This document shows positions 33,840 through 45,897 of a stretch of 64,000 bases of DNA, in pieces. The notes beneath the pieces were generated by a model. That model did not search any database. It was not told the DNA's origin and saw only the letters and a list, made by a program, of their open reading frames with translations. How positions within the stretch are numbered: position 1 is the first letter of the stretch; the number at the start of each line of letters is the position of its first letter. The stretch comes from Rhyacichthys aspro (taxonomy: Eukaryota > Chordata > Actinopteri > Gobiiformes > Rhyacichthyidae). Made by a program: the position numbers and the translations under genes. The stretch covers positions 13,410,758-13,474,757 of the forward strand of contig CM072166.1 in the NCBI GenBank assembly GCA_036850595.1, given 5' to 3'.

Positions 33840-34290
33840 CTCCTCTCTCTTTCTCTTCTTGCACAAACAGAACATAACCTGTTATTCACGTCACATCTTG
33901 CCAGTAGCCATCACTTCGACGGGAGCCAGCGCTTGGTGAACGCTCCCGTATTGAATTCCAGCGACGGGGACAGGTTACCGGCTCCTGCTGCCAACAGTGT
34001 CCGGAGAGTGCAAATGTTTATTTAAAAAGTTATGTTCGCCTATTGATTTTATTTCATTTTCCCTCGTCCTAAGCTGCTTGCTCTTGGCTCGGGCGAAGTG
34101 GCTGTCCATCACGAGCATGTTGTACGTCTCATAAAGGCTGCTACTATGGGATAATGTAGCCCCGTGGCCCGATATGGCCGCCTTCCACTCAGTCTCTATT
34201 GGACGTGTGTCTGTATGGGACAAGTATGTAGTTTATGGGCCCCATCCAAGATAAATATGTCGGAGGCCTTGCTCTTATAAGCGTCTGGAC
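33840..34290. other. Candidate conserved non-coding island with 82-codon frame (copy A)
   Basis: Complex, GC-balanced sequence that differs from copy B by about one base in 450. A minus-strand open frame at 33975-34223 is identical in protein in both copies but has no recognisable domain and no obvious splice signals. The stretch 34030-34250 is the part most like a deeply conserved enhancer. A small unrecognised exon cannot be excluded. Confidence 0.35.
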
Positions 34291-35644
34291 ATGGAATATC
34301 TCACCTTCTACAATAATATAGCAGTTAACATTAATATCTGATATGCCCCACTACCACTTATACCATGACCTGTATTTGTATTCAATTATTTTAAGTGGCT
34401 TTACGTTTAATATATAGTCTCGCTAAGATTACACCGCCCCAAAATACATAAATCTCAAATATTATCTTTCAGCTCGCTCTATAAAATGATTCCATAAGTG
34501 GCGTGTTAAACAAAAGGACCAAAAAAAAAAAAAAAGGTAAAGATGAAAAGAGCCAGACGTTGTTAAAGTCTGGCCCGGACAAAAGTTGAACGTATTGATG
34601 GATGGGATTTGGGCGATTCCAGCGTTAAAATGAAATGTTATGATAGCACTTACGCAGCGGTGAGAACTTGTAAAGCTTTTTAGGGATAAAGAGCAGCTGG
34701 TAAGTCGTGTGTTAGGGGTGTCAAGGGAGCAATATCGACAAAATGGATGGGGCTTTAGAATCCATTCAAATCTGTGAAAGTGGGAAAACGATTAACTGTA
34801 GACTGTACGTAAAGATGGACAGAGCTTTACTGATACCTTTAGTCAAAAATGAAGCCAGATTTCCACTGTTTTGTTGTTGATTGTTTTAAAGATTTGGTAT
34901 TTTTTGGCCTTTTTGGTGAAGTTTGGTGGTAATAGTGTAAATTGCAATTGCTCATCTGTCTGTTCTACATTTTAGTTATCATGGAAGGGTGATATTTGAA
35001 CTGTATCCAGAGTCAGTCATGGCTGGGGTTTACTTACATCAAAGGTGCTCACTGGTACATCCACAAAAACAGTTTTAGCTGTTGTATTTATATTGATGCT
35101 TTGCGATTTTTGGGGAAGGAGTCTCACATTTTACATGCCTTTTACATCATGTGATCATTTCCAACCAATAGGATCAATTTGGGATAGAATGGTGATGTTA
35201 TGAATGAAAGTTATTTTTTAGCTGTTTAGAGGATTTCTAACAGAGATAAAACAAGAAATAGGCACAAACAGGACAATATCGGCCATTGTGGCTCCCTGGT
35301 CAACTCTACTGACAGCTTGTTGTACATTGTGGTCTATTGGGACATGGGATTTTTTTTAACTGCAATATAGTATCATAAAAAGCACTCATTTTTTGTCTGT
35401 TTTACAAGGCAAAAATACAAAGAGGGTTACTGAATAATAGTATTCACTGACAACAATTTGTATAGTCCGCCTTTCATACATAGGACGGTTTAACAAAGAT
35501 GGCTGCAGTTATTTTCAATGGAAAGTTGCACATTAATAGCAACCTGCTAAAAAGAAGTTAAAATCAATACAAAATAGGTTACACTGATAAGTCTGTAGTT
35601 TGATCAGGCTAGTTCAAGCTACTCTAGAGGTGAACCTACACATA
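34291..35644. other. AT-rich sequence, includes a segment absent from copy B
   Basis: No gene. About 35191-35556 (some 365 bases) has no counterpart in copy B, where GGTAGAATAAGTTAAAATC joins the two sides at about 63224-63242. Poly-A at about 34520-34534. Confidence 0.5.
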
Positions 35645-35652
35645 GTCTATAG

Positions 35653-36056
35653 CACACATGTCAAACTCAAGGCCGGAGCCAAATGCAGCCCTTTACAATG
35701 TTTAATAAAATATTAAACAGAAATGAAAGGCACTAAACTATTCTAAAGATATGTAACAGGTAAAAATGCCACCTCAAAATGACACGCCATTTTAAAGAGA
35801 CCAAAATGGGGCTTAAAATGGGGCCAAATTGGCACAAATTGAGGTGAATTCGCAAAATGATGCCTAAACATGAGGTATAAATGGATGAAATTAATGTTAA
35901 AAACAAACTGATGAGATAAAGACTGCAATAAGGGGAACTCTTACACAATAAACACAGTAAAATTTAAAAAGCTACACAATTATCACAATCTTTGGCCCCT
36001 AAAAGGATTCTTAATTACCATCCCGGCCCTTCAACACTTTGAGTTTGACCCCCCTG
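35653..36056. mobile_element. Non-autonomous hAT-like element, 404 bp, no minisatellite (copy A)
   Basis: Flanked by a perfect 8-bp duplication GTCTATAG (35645-35652 and 36057-36064). The left end is CACACATGTCAAACTC, the right end complements CAGGGGGGTCAAACTC. The terminal 50-60 bases on each side match those of the minisatellite elements (GGATTCTTAATTA, GGCCCTTCAACAC), but the inside is different and has short AAAATGGGGC repeats. It is a sibling family sharing ends and so probably the same transposase source. No coding capacity. Confidence 0.85.
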
Positions 36057-36266
36057 GTCTATAGGATTAACCGAACTGTGTATAAAGTTCTAGATTCTTC
36101 TCGGTGACGGCAGAATAATTGCCATTTTGTGACAAACCTGATCAAAAACACAAAACACTTTTTACATTTACAAATTCGTAACACTTCAGTATTCTTCTTA
36201 AAACCTCATCTTATTAAACAAGGACGAATGAAAGCATAAAGTTGTACATTAAAAATGACGGGATGT

Positions 36267-38519
36267 TTTTGCACAGATCGTTGCTTCCATCAATCCTCAT
36301 TAAACATCCTTTATTCAGTCTAGATGGCCAAGATCAACGTGCTCCTGTCAGACTGTAAAGGTGACACTGACATGTTTTATTGTGCCAGCGGCGGTAATAT
36401 GTTTGGTTGGCTCTTCGGACAGAAATCTAAGAGGTCTGTACCCAGGACTTCCTCTGAGCACCTCTGGTTTAATGGGCTGAGTTTACACAAGTGAACAGTG
36501 AGCAGTATGTGAAAATGCATACATGCATTCAGACATGACCACAGTACATGAACACAAACACAGCTAAGTGATTAAAATTACGCCTAACGCTCTGATAGAC
36601 CCTGTTCTTTTCTTTGGAAGCAGACTTGATTTGTGAAAAACTCGACTGAAATTTTGTTCACCGCAAAATATCTCTCAATCTCGTTTTATACAAATCTACT
36701 TCAATATAACCTCTACATTAGCAGACTCACTGCAGTTCAGATCTGATTACTGTAATTATTTTGGCATAAATATGAAGTAGAACTTTCCATATCTTTCTGT
36801 TGGGTCATAAATTGAGCAATTTGCGAATGGCGGCAAAAATGATTGTTTGGTCTTCTAGTGGAGCCTAAAAACCTATCAGACGGAGTATTAAATAATGAGA
36901 GGAGCTATGATTTGCCCTTTTAGCATCTCATTTTCCCCAACATTTGCAGCGAAAACCATGTGAGAAACAGTGGTGAAGTGCTATAAATCATACATTTTTA
37001 TTTTAGGTTACGCCCATACACAACAGTATTATTATGTTACCCTTTGCAAATTCTCACTGTCTCTGAATGATGTTTCAGAATCAGTACCAAAACTTCATTA
37101 TAGTACAGGCTGTGTCTGGGACCACTTCACTCATACATATACTGTATATAAACACACTTCTGCAAGACTCTACTGAAGATGGTCCACTGTAACAAACCTT
37201 ACCTGGTGCTGTTTGTAAAGCAGTTTCATTAAAAGCTCAAATAGGGCCCTTTAAAAACCCTGCAAAATTTCTTTTTTGTTTTTTGTGGTGTTGTCATGAC
37301 AACATGGTTGATAATAAGATGGGGCTCTGTTAGACTTTGTTGTTTGGTGTGACAATGTGTGTGAGTCACATTTCGTAAATCCATAACAAACTTAATTTTT
37401 GGAGTCTTATTGGGGCACATTCTATAGAATTACTATTGGAATAATATGTTTTTTAGTCATCACCACAGCAACACCATAAAAAATGGGAGGACATTTTGGA
37501 TCCAAGTGAACTATATGACGTGTTTGCAGAATTACAAACAAAAAACTAAATCTTTTGACATATCATAGTGAGTATTGTTTCATTCTCTAGTTGGTGCTAT
37601 TGTGCAATTTCACAGTTTTTTTAAGTTTTCGGTCCTGGGGAGTAAAAAGTCATTTAAATTTGAACCAAACTGGTCATTGCACTTGTGAGTTCTAACACTT
37701 TCAAGGTTGTTAGCAAGCAAAACTGCACAGAGACACTTCACCATGATTCAACCCTTTAATGTAATGAAAAGAATTACTTTTGTTTACATGTTTGTTTAAA
37801 TATGAAATATGAAATTGCTGATTCAGCGTTTTACAAAAGGCTTAGGATCAAACAATAAGGTGCTTGCACAAGTAGTCTGCTTCTTTTAGTTCAGACTAAA
37901 ACACAAAACAATCCCTCTATCTTGTCTTTCTCTTCCTGTTTAAAATCTGATTAGACATTTATGGTCCATGAACTGTGCACATTTCAATCAAAACACACCA
38001 GTTGGACTTCATTACTTACTATACCTCAAGATAATGTTCCATTTGGGAGTTTGAACACAGACACAGACGAAGTAAACTGTAACTGTAAAGTAACTGTACA
38101 ATAATCATGTAGTACTGATTTGTAGAACAGAAAAAAGAGTGTTTATGTTTAACACGGTTTCAGTGAATGGGACTTATTAGCTGTTTATCAGATGCAGTGA
38201 TTATGTGGTAAAGCTGACAGGCCTCACAGTAGCAACACACTGCAGCTTTATACACAAGTCCTATCTGATAACACACAAGGAATACAACAAAACATACCCA
38301 AAACTGTGGAAACAAACCCAAATTGTGTTCTTTTCTTTTAACTCTGTAGCTCAGTTTAGACATTAAATCATTTGGTGTTGTCCAGTTTATTCAACAATAG
38401 TGCATCATAAAAATACAACACACTAGTGCTGCATTGTGTCACTAATACTCAAGTCTGTTGCTACTTGACTTAAAACCAGCAGCTGATGCAGAAACCTCTG
38501 AAGAATGCATGATAAATGT
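36267..38519. other. Single-copy AT-rich region
   Basis: Contains a complex stretch at 36290-36480 that could be regulatory. Otherwise no gene, RNA or classified repeat was recognised. Open frames up to 68 codons are unsupported. Confidence 0.4.
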
Positions 38520-39130
38520 TCCTGCAGCGGAGTTATTAAACCAGCCGACAACACGTGATGATGAAAGCAGCTTTCCACCGCTGTTCATCTGAAGACAGGC
38601 GATGACAGCTTATTGCTCCGACGGCTGAAAACCGAGCTGACCGTGAGGATATCAGTGAGTCCTCCAACCCCGTGTCCATCATAAATAACCGCCGCTCTCT
38701 GCTGAACTGAAATAAACAGCGGCGGTCTTCCTGAAAAGCAAGCACTTCCTTTAAATAAACTCCAAGCAAGCTGAGAAAACTTCAGTCTTGTCCGCAGTCG
38801 GGCAGCTATTAGAGTTGACAAACGTCGTTAAAATTCAACGCTCCGAATAACAAATCTTTCAGCGCGAGCACACATTCGCACAGACCCCCACAAACGACAA
38901 AGTGGTCCGGCTGAAACGGGGATACGTAGGCCGAGGGTGTCCGTGGGGAGTCCGGGGCCAGACTTGGGTTTCTCTCCAGGGAGCGACTCTGGCTAGCGCA
39001 CATGCTAATGCCTCGGATGCCTCGCTTTCAGTCTCCGTGAAATACTGGGCTTTGTCCCGACCCCCAAACTGGGCTTTTCAGCACCTATTAGTGTTTCGAC
39101 TCACAGCGACAAAAGAAAGGTTTTGACAAA
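38520..39130. other. GC-rich island
   Basis: CpG-rich through 38570-39080 with opposed open frames of 60-78 codons and no domain. It is the largest such island in the single-copy segment. CpG island, enhancer or an unrecognised first exon are all possible. Confidence 0.28.
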
Positions 39131-40380
39131 ATGCCAAAACAGATCGTCACAACGCGATAGCTTCAAAAAGTCCTCCAAGAATAGGACTGCTGATTAGTAG
39201 TCGCTTGAGAAAACCGATGTCAAAAATGGTTTGTGAATGAGGACACAATGGAGACAATTTTACTGAACAGAAGGTGGTTTTGCAGGAAATGTCCCACATA
39301 TTTACAAGTCAGAATCAAGACCAGAGTGTATCGGGACCACATTGAGAATGAGTCAAGAGGAAGATTGGAAGAGATACCAAAAACACTTTAAGTCTGATTA
39401 TTTCAAGGATAATCTTACACCACTGTCGAGTATGTGTACAACTAACCTTCCTGAGTCCCTGGACATTTTTTTGTGCTTTTTGAATTTTATTTTTGGCTCT
39501 GTTGATGCAAATAAAAAAAATGGCCAGGTTGAATTCTAATTTTTATATGTTTTCTTCAAGTCTTCCATATACCGTTTAACCTAAATAGCGACACCAGAGT
39601 CCTTTATGCATTTTTTGCAGATTGACTATTTTTTTTCATAACCTGATTGTGAAATCCCTGAATTTTTCCATGGCTACCATTAAAAACATTAGGGACCCGG
39701 AGGAGCAATTTATAAGTGACATAAATTTATAAATATTTGTTATGTTTGATGATGACTGTCGTTTATAATGGCATTAATAAAAAAAACTAAATAAACATTT
39801 CAATAGCAATCATTAAAAGAGCTTTTTGGTGTCTAAGGGACTCATGTGGAGCACAAAATGAAGGGACCCTCAAGGGTTAAAGTAGAGGCCTCATTGTTCT
39901 TATACATTGCAAATGATTTATAGTCTGTATATATAGTATTAAGTATCCTATGGGAGTTCCACAAGGGACTGTCCCTGCTCTATTTATCTTTACATTATCC
40001 ACTACAGACTTTAAATACAACTTTGAGGCCTGCCATATTCTAAAACACACAAAACTTACTGTATTTTATGGTTTGCAATGAAAGATGGACAGAAAAAACT
40101 AAATTATTACATACATTGAAGATTTCATATCCTTAAAAAGATTGTTCACAAAGACCAGCAGCACGTCCGAGTACTACACTACACAAGACGAGCAAACCAA
40201 TGCATTACCTCAAAATGCTGTATAATGTGTAATGTTGCAATCTTGTGATGCCACATTTGAGTCATTTTGAACATTACAGATTGTCTCTAGGTTGTTCTTC
40301 CTCCGTCTGCTCTAAAACAACTGCTGAATACTATTCGTAGTGAGAAAACCAATGTCAACACCACTTTGCAAAAGATTTAG
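39131..40380. other. AT-rich sequence with likely old repeat
   Basis: 39660-39880 has the feel of a dispersed repeat (GGGACCCGGAGGAGC ... GGGACCCTCAAGGGTTAA) but I cannot assign it. Nothing coding. Confidence 0.3.
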
Positions 40381-40700
40381 CCGCTCACATCGGCAGACAG
40401 TTCATCAGCGGGTTAGCAGAGAACGGAGACAATTTCACTTAATCCTCTGTGGCTAAATACAAGCCGTCCGTGCAGCTGAAAAGCCAGCCACAGTCTTTTC
40501 AAAGCCAACAACTGCAGTGCCAGCCCGCTCCGCACCAGCCGGATATTTGGCACTTTAGGACGGTGTGTATTTCAAGGTACAAACGAAAAGCTGGTACCAG
40601 GCGCTACCTCTGCAGGAACTTTGTCGTCAGTGTACGCTCAGCAGAATGATTTTGGGCATCGCAGGGTCTAAAGCTAACAAATTATGTCAATTCTATTCAA
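40381..40700. other. GC-richer island
   Basis: Complex sequence with a few CpGs at about 40381-40660. No exon or repeat identified. Confidence 0.2.
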
Positions 40701-41197
40701 ACAGAACAAACCCGCCTGGTGCAGATCAGGCCACAGTAACGTTTTAATAAGTGAACACTCTTATTTCCATGTATGGACGGCAACGTTTTGCATGAGCAGC
40801 AATTATACTTTGAATAAATACACATTGTGCTGTTGTAGCAGCTGCAGAGAATAAGAATATGAATGGAGCAGACATATTTCATAAGCTCTGGTGCAGACAG
40901 CAGCTTTACTGAAATAACAGACAGCAGCTTCCAGTATTCAGGCCTTACAAATGATATGAATAAACCTCGGAGAGCTTGGGTAATCTTATCAAATCTGACA
41001 GACTCATTCAAATGTGAAGTGTGAAATGCAAACTGCCATAAAACTCAGGTACATTATTTACCAAGAAACCTTTTACTAAGTTTTTTGTCTCCCCTTTGAC
41101 TTGGGCTGTGGTTGTCTGTGTGTGATGACAATAATATTGACCAAGCCCATACACAGTTAGACAAAACCTTTAAAATGAACGGCTATATGCACCAAGC
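40701..41197. other. AT-rich sequence, nothing recognised
   Basis: No feature seen up to the left target-site duplication of the hAT-like element. Confidence 0.4.
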
Positions 41198-41205
41198 ATC
41201 TAAAG

Positions 41206-41967
41206 CAGACATGTCAAACTCAAGGCCCGGGGGCCAAATGCGGCCCTTTGGAATGTTTTATGTGGCCCTTCAATACATTTAGTAGTTTACATGTTTGGCA
41301 CTAGGTTTGAACAGGTTTTAGATGGTTTTGATTTTTGCTACAAAGATTAACCTACCACCAACTACTACCAACTACAACCTGTTGAAATCCAACTAAAACA
41401 TGTTCAAATTGGACTAAAACCTGTTCAAATCCATCTAAAATCTGTTCTAATCCACGTAAATCCTGTTCAAATTCAACCAAAACTTTTTTAAATCCAATTA
41501 AAATTTGTTCAAATCCAACTAAAACCTGTTCAAATCCAACTAAAACCAGTTCACATCCAACTAAAACTTGTTTAACTCCAATTAAAATGTGTTCAAATCC
41601 AACTAAAACCTGTTCAAATCCAACTAAAATCTCTTCAAATCATCTAAAATCTGTTCTAATCCACCTAAATCCTGTTCAAATCCAACTTAAAACTTGTCAA
41701 ATCCAATTAAAACCTGTTCAAATCCAACTAAAACCTGTTCAAATCCAACTAAAATCTCTTCAAATCATCTAAAATCTGTTCTAATCCACCTAAATCCTGT
41801 TAAAATCCAACAAACACTTTTTAAAATCCTATTAAAATTTGTTCAAATCCAACTAAACCTCACAAATGAAGAAGAAATCTCACATTCAAACGTTTATTTC
41901 CTCCGGCCCCTGAAAGGATTCTTACTAACTATAGCGTCCCCTCACTAATATGAGTTTGACACCACTG
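41206..41967 (-). mobile_element. Intact-ended hAT-like element carrying a 21-bp minisatellite
   Basis: The best copy of the family, 762 bp. A perfect 8-bp target-site duplication ATCTAAAG flanks it (41198-41205 and 41968-41975). The left end is CAGACATGTCAAACTC, the right end complements CAGTGGTGTCAAACTC. It lies in reverse orientation relative to the copies at 11874 and 49425. In order it holds the 3' block (GGCCCGGGGGCCAAATGCGG, GTGGCCCTTCAATACATT), one opposite-oriented unit, the TTTTTGCTACAAAGATTA spacer, the array, the lead-in and GAAAGGATTCTTACTAAC. No open frame encodes transposase, so movement would depend on an enzyme supplied elsewhere. TIR and 8-bp duplication place it in hAT. Confidence 0.88.
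41300..41860 (-). repeat. 21-bp minisatellite array, ~26 units, reverse orientation
   Basis: Units near GTTCAAATCCAACTAAAACCT, the complement of the unit in the other arrays. A first unit at 41307-41332 is in the opposite orientation to the rest, separated by the TTTGCTACAAAGATT spacer. Open frames at 41587-41948 are by-products. Confidence 0.93.
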
Positions 41968-41975
41968 ATCTAAAG

Positions 41976-42466
41976 GCTGACAAACAAAAGAAGTGTGGAG
42001 TACGTTTTAAATGCAGCATTAAAATCATTATCACAGAATCTGTTAATTAAAAAACATAATGCACATAAGTCACATGTTTAAACCGATAACTTACGACTTC
42101 GTACGATATAACTTTACAATGCTGCAAGCCAAAGTTAATGCTTGTTATTGTCTACTTTCAACTTGAAATAACCTGCTCTAGGGCGTTGTTCAGTGTTGAG
42201 CAAGCTTCGTGATAATGAAAACATCGGGATAAACTCCAACTTTACCTCACTGACCTCCTAATCCAGCTTCGTTGGGCTTGACGACAACAACAACAACAAC
42301 AACATGAACTAACCCACAACTGAAAACCCCTCTTCTTTATCGCTCCTTGGAAACCCAAACCTAAAATATATCTGTTACATCTTCAGATAAGCCACAACTA
42401 ATAAAATCCGACAAACCTGCAGCTTTAACGGCATACATTGTTCTATACAGTTTCAATCTACAATGG
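41976..42466. other. AT-rich sequence with AAC microsatellite
   Basis: (AAC)n at 42283-42303. Nothing else recognised. Confidence 0.5.
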
Positions 42467-43427
42467 GAGACATCATGGAGACTGACTGCTGACACACACT
42501 GCTCAGGGAACACGCTGCTTTTGTCAGACGCCCACATGTGTTTCCAATGGGGGATATTAGATGGAGCTGGTCGTGAGCAGCGTGCACAGACATACTGTAT
42601 GTGCGCACACTGAGCTATATGGGACTGATGCAGGTTGGTGGCAGTGGGTCAGCGGGTTCGGGTTACGCACTGGCTGCTGAATGTCTAACAAGGAGGATGT
42701 CAGTCTTATTCGAGAAGCGGCCGTGACAGCAATGAGATTCAGGAGAAATGAAACCTTAGTAGAAAAGATTAGGTCGACGGTAAAGGAGGCGGTTTAGGTT
42801 ATGGGTTTGCCCTTTTTATGGTCCGCAGTGGCCTGATGTGATTTAAGTGCAAGGTGCGTGTAGGGGAATGTGTGTGTTGGGAAAAAGTGTTGTGTTCAGA
42901 TGTTGGGTTTTCAGTTAGATTTTCAGTAAACGCTTTATTTGATTATTTATTATCAACTTTTTACTTTTGAACACAAATATCTGCACTTTATACTCCTTGC
43001 ATTGTCAAAACAGCCTTGTTACTTTGACAACCTCTGACGTAAAAGACGGATCTAACAAGAGAGGGAGAATCAAGCGTGAAAATAAACGAAGAGAAGCGAT
43101 ATGGATGAAGAAAGCAAGTCAGGCAAAATCATCGATACGACACAGAAAGGAAAGACATCGCCATCTATTTATTTAGCCGTATTTAAGAGAACTGTTTGAA
43201 TTTATGGTTTCAAGAAAACAACAAGCTTCTGGCGTTGAAGAGCTCTCCATCTAATCTGAAAACACATACAGGATCTTATATTGCTATTCCTGCACAAACA
43301 TCTATGGTGTTTGGTGATTGTGTGGTAAATGATGCCGAATGAAAGTAATTGCATCACAAATCGCAATTGGAAAACGTGCAGATTGTTCTCTTGAAAGAGT
43401 TATTGCAGAGTTATCACAAATATAGTG
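42467..43427. other. Unclassified sequence up to the assembly gap
   Basis: 42470-42860 is more complex and could be regulatory. 42967-43176 has a 69-codon Lys/Arg-rich open frame without a domain. No homology to the flanks of copy A was seen, so the join across the gap has no sequence support in this window. Confidence 0.4.
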
Positions 43428-43527
43428 NNNNNNNNNNNNNNNNNNNNNNNNNNNNNNNNNNNNNNNNNNNNNNNNNNNNNNNNNNNNNNNNNNNNNNNNN
43501 NNNNNNNNNNNNNNNNNNNNNNNNNNN
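43428..43527. other. Assembly gap of exactly 100 N
   Basis: A 100-N run is a conventional placeholder for a gap of unknown size. Copy B begins at its right edge. Open frames crossing it are meaningless. Confidence 0.99.
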
Positions 43528-43806
43528 TAAATAGATAAATTAATCACAATAGTCAAATTTATAGCAACTTAATACTGTATTTTTTAATATAATGTTTAAA
43601 TAAAACTGAAAAAAGCTGTACTTGATCTTGTTTTATAGGTTCTGGCATGTATCATAATGTCTATGAATAATTCCATTTAGTTCATCCTCGTCCTGTAATT
43701 TGGTGACACAGATCTTGACCTTTGACCCCTATAACCTATTCAATTTAAATAATAACTTTACATTCATCCCTAATTGTAAGGAATTCTGTAAAGTCTTTAT
43801 TAATCT

Positions 43807-44375
43807 AAGAAATTTCATTAAAAATACCGCGTACGTCACGACTCTACACTCTCGGTCCAGGTCTAAAAATAGAAAATATAAAAGTCACGGCGAAAGGGAG
43901 GTGTGAATGAGAGAATAACAGAAGGAGAGTGAAAGAGAAAGTGTGAGACGGGAGGGAGGAGGCAGAGCCGGTGAAACCTCCAGTAAATGTCAGGAGAGCT
44001 CACGTGACGTCAATTTGGAAGAAGGCGACACCGAGGGACCAATGAAACTTTCCACTCGGCGCGGAGCGGACCTGGCCAGTGTCTGCGGCGCTGGGTGGGA
44101 CGTAGGTGGCGGCAGGGGTGTGTGTCGGGTGGAGTGAGAGGGTGGGGAAGTCGGAGTGGTGTGTTTATAAAGCGGTGGCACATAAATAGCAGCGCGTCAA
44201 TGGTCAGTAGTGAGGCTGATGTCATGGTGGCTTTTGCGTGGACTTTGTTTGTGTGGGCGTGTGACTCAAGGCGGATTTGCAGTGTCATTGTGCCGTTTTC
44301 TTGTTTTGTCTTGTTTCCGTGGGAGCAGTCACCCAGACTGACCCACTCTTTTCAACATCAGGTATAAAAATAGTC
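43807..44375 (+). promoter_or_regulatory. CpG-rich promoter-like island (copy B)
   Basis: Same motif order as copy A: CTAAAAATAG (43863-43872), CACGTG (44001-44006) overlapping TGACGTCA (44005-44012), CCAAT (44039-44043), TTTATAAAG (about 44164) and TATAAAAATAG (44363-44373). Only small G-run and short indels distinguish it, outside the motifs. Confidence 0.4.
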
Positions 44376-45373
44376 CCGTGTCATTTATTCCTATGTGTTC
44401 TTACTCATCAAAAACACACTCGCTCTTATTTTATTATAAACTTCCATTTGTCCTACTGTCACTTTTTTCAAAACACTTACTTACAGATGAGTACCTGCCA
44501 AAATAAAAAACAGTACTATATAATCATAAATGACAGCCAGTTCTGTGGTCCCAATATTTCTAATATGGAATATTGGAATTCAAATACATCCTAGATAGTG
44601 CAACTAGTTCTTGTACTTCTTGTACTTGTCCTTATTTGACTTCTTCAGTGAGTTTTCGTTATGGTAAATTATACTCTTTTAAAGTCAAGTGGCAACATGG
44701 CACAGAAATGTTGTATTATTTTTGTATCATGTAAACGTAAAAGGTTCATAACTTTTATTTTAACTTGTATACTATAATATTATACTTCATAATGTTTTTT
44801 TTTTTTTTTGTCAAAGCAACTCAAAAGCCAAATCAAATGCTGTTTATTTGTGGAATATCAATATAATTCCTCAGTCGGCATAAACTAACCCAGTGACAGA
44901 CTCCAAATGAACCAAAATAGATTTAAACATTCAGACTTTGTTTTTTCTGATGGTGAGTTACATATTATGTTCATATTTCAGAGTTTGTTGTATTGACCTG
45001 GATCTGTGTCTGTTACATGAGAACAAGAAGAGCTCAGTAAGCAGTGAGCAGTGAGAGGAGACGGCTTATTTTGACACCAACGGCGTGACACCATGTTGGT
45101 AATTCTCTAGAGAAATGCTAAATAAAGTTAGCAATAGCTGTAGCCTGTCTTGTTTAAGCCATGTGGGGACGTTTTTCTGCCACAATGATGTTACACTTAA
45201 AGCAGCTCTATGGCGTGAGAATAGTGATCAAAATTACTCGTCTCATCTTAAATATTTAATTATTAATACAATTCCGGGCACAAGTCGTCTGTGATAAGCA
45301 GCAAAAAGCATATTTTTGATCGATCAACTCCCTAACACTGACTTTCTGAAAATCTGTTTGAAACAACTGAGTC
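44376..45373. other. AT-rich sequence, counterpart of 16113-17113
   Basis: No feature beyond a T run near 44797-44808 that is longer than in copy A. Confidence 0.4.
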
Positions 45374-45479
45374 CGTTTACATGAACATAGTAATCCAATA
45401 ACTGGGAGTAATCTGATAATTGTCAAAATCGGATCTGACGCTTGAATAATCTGATAACTCCAGAATTCTGTATGTAAAC
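45374..45479. mobile_element. Small MITE-like element (copy B)
   Basis: Counterpart of 17114-17219 with the same near-complementary ends GTTTACATG and TATGTAAAC. Its presence in both copies means it predates their separation. Confidence 0.4.
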
Positions 45480-45897
45480 TATACTCACTGATGCCGGTAT
45501 CTATTTGTACAAATAGATTGCAGCAATATATGATCATGTTATGGTTGTTGTATGCAAAAAAATACAGAAAAGTTTAGGAAAAGTAGTTAAGCATGGGCAT
45601 AGATTCAAACCAATATAAACTTCTTTCCTAAATTTAACCAAAAGAGTGTTTGTGTCTAAACTTGGCCAAAGTGCTTCTACTGTATATATACTGGTTGTTT
45701 TGGTTTTGCAATAAACTAGGCCCTAAAGCTACTGTAAGTATCTATAAAAAACATAGCCTTTGATATTTAGTAAATAGGCCTGCAACATGTAAATCTGATT
45801 TGTCATTATGTTTATTTATGTTATCTAAGTTTGGTTTTAGAGCTTCGGTGCCTCTCAAACTTACCCCAAACCATCCCAAATCCACACACACATAATG

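Larger units (their letters stand above)
15273..36266 (+). repeat. Large duplication, copy A (~21.0 kb)
   Basis: Matches 43528-64000 in the same orientation nearly base for base, with substitutions, small indels, length changes in the minisatellites and a few larger structural differences. The left match point is TAAATAGATAAATTAATC, which in copy B follows the N gap directly. The right limit here is only where the window ends in copy B. The offset between copies changes from 28255 to 27734 because of indels. Confidence 0.97.

Noticed and set aside
15273..36266. Segmental duplication containing duplicated genes
   Set aside because: No gene is recognisable in either copy, and the gap at the junction makes an assembly artefact the more likely cause.
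43302..43556. Open frames crossing the gap
   Set aside because: They consist largely of N and have no meaning.
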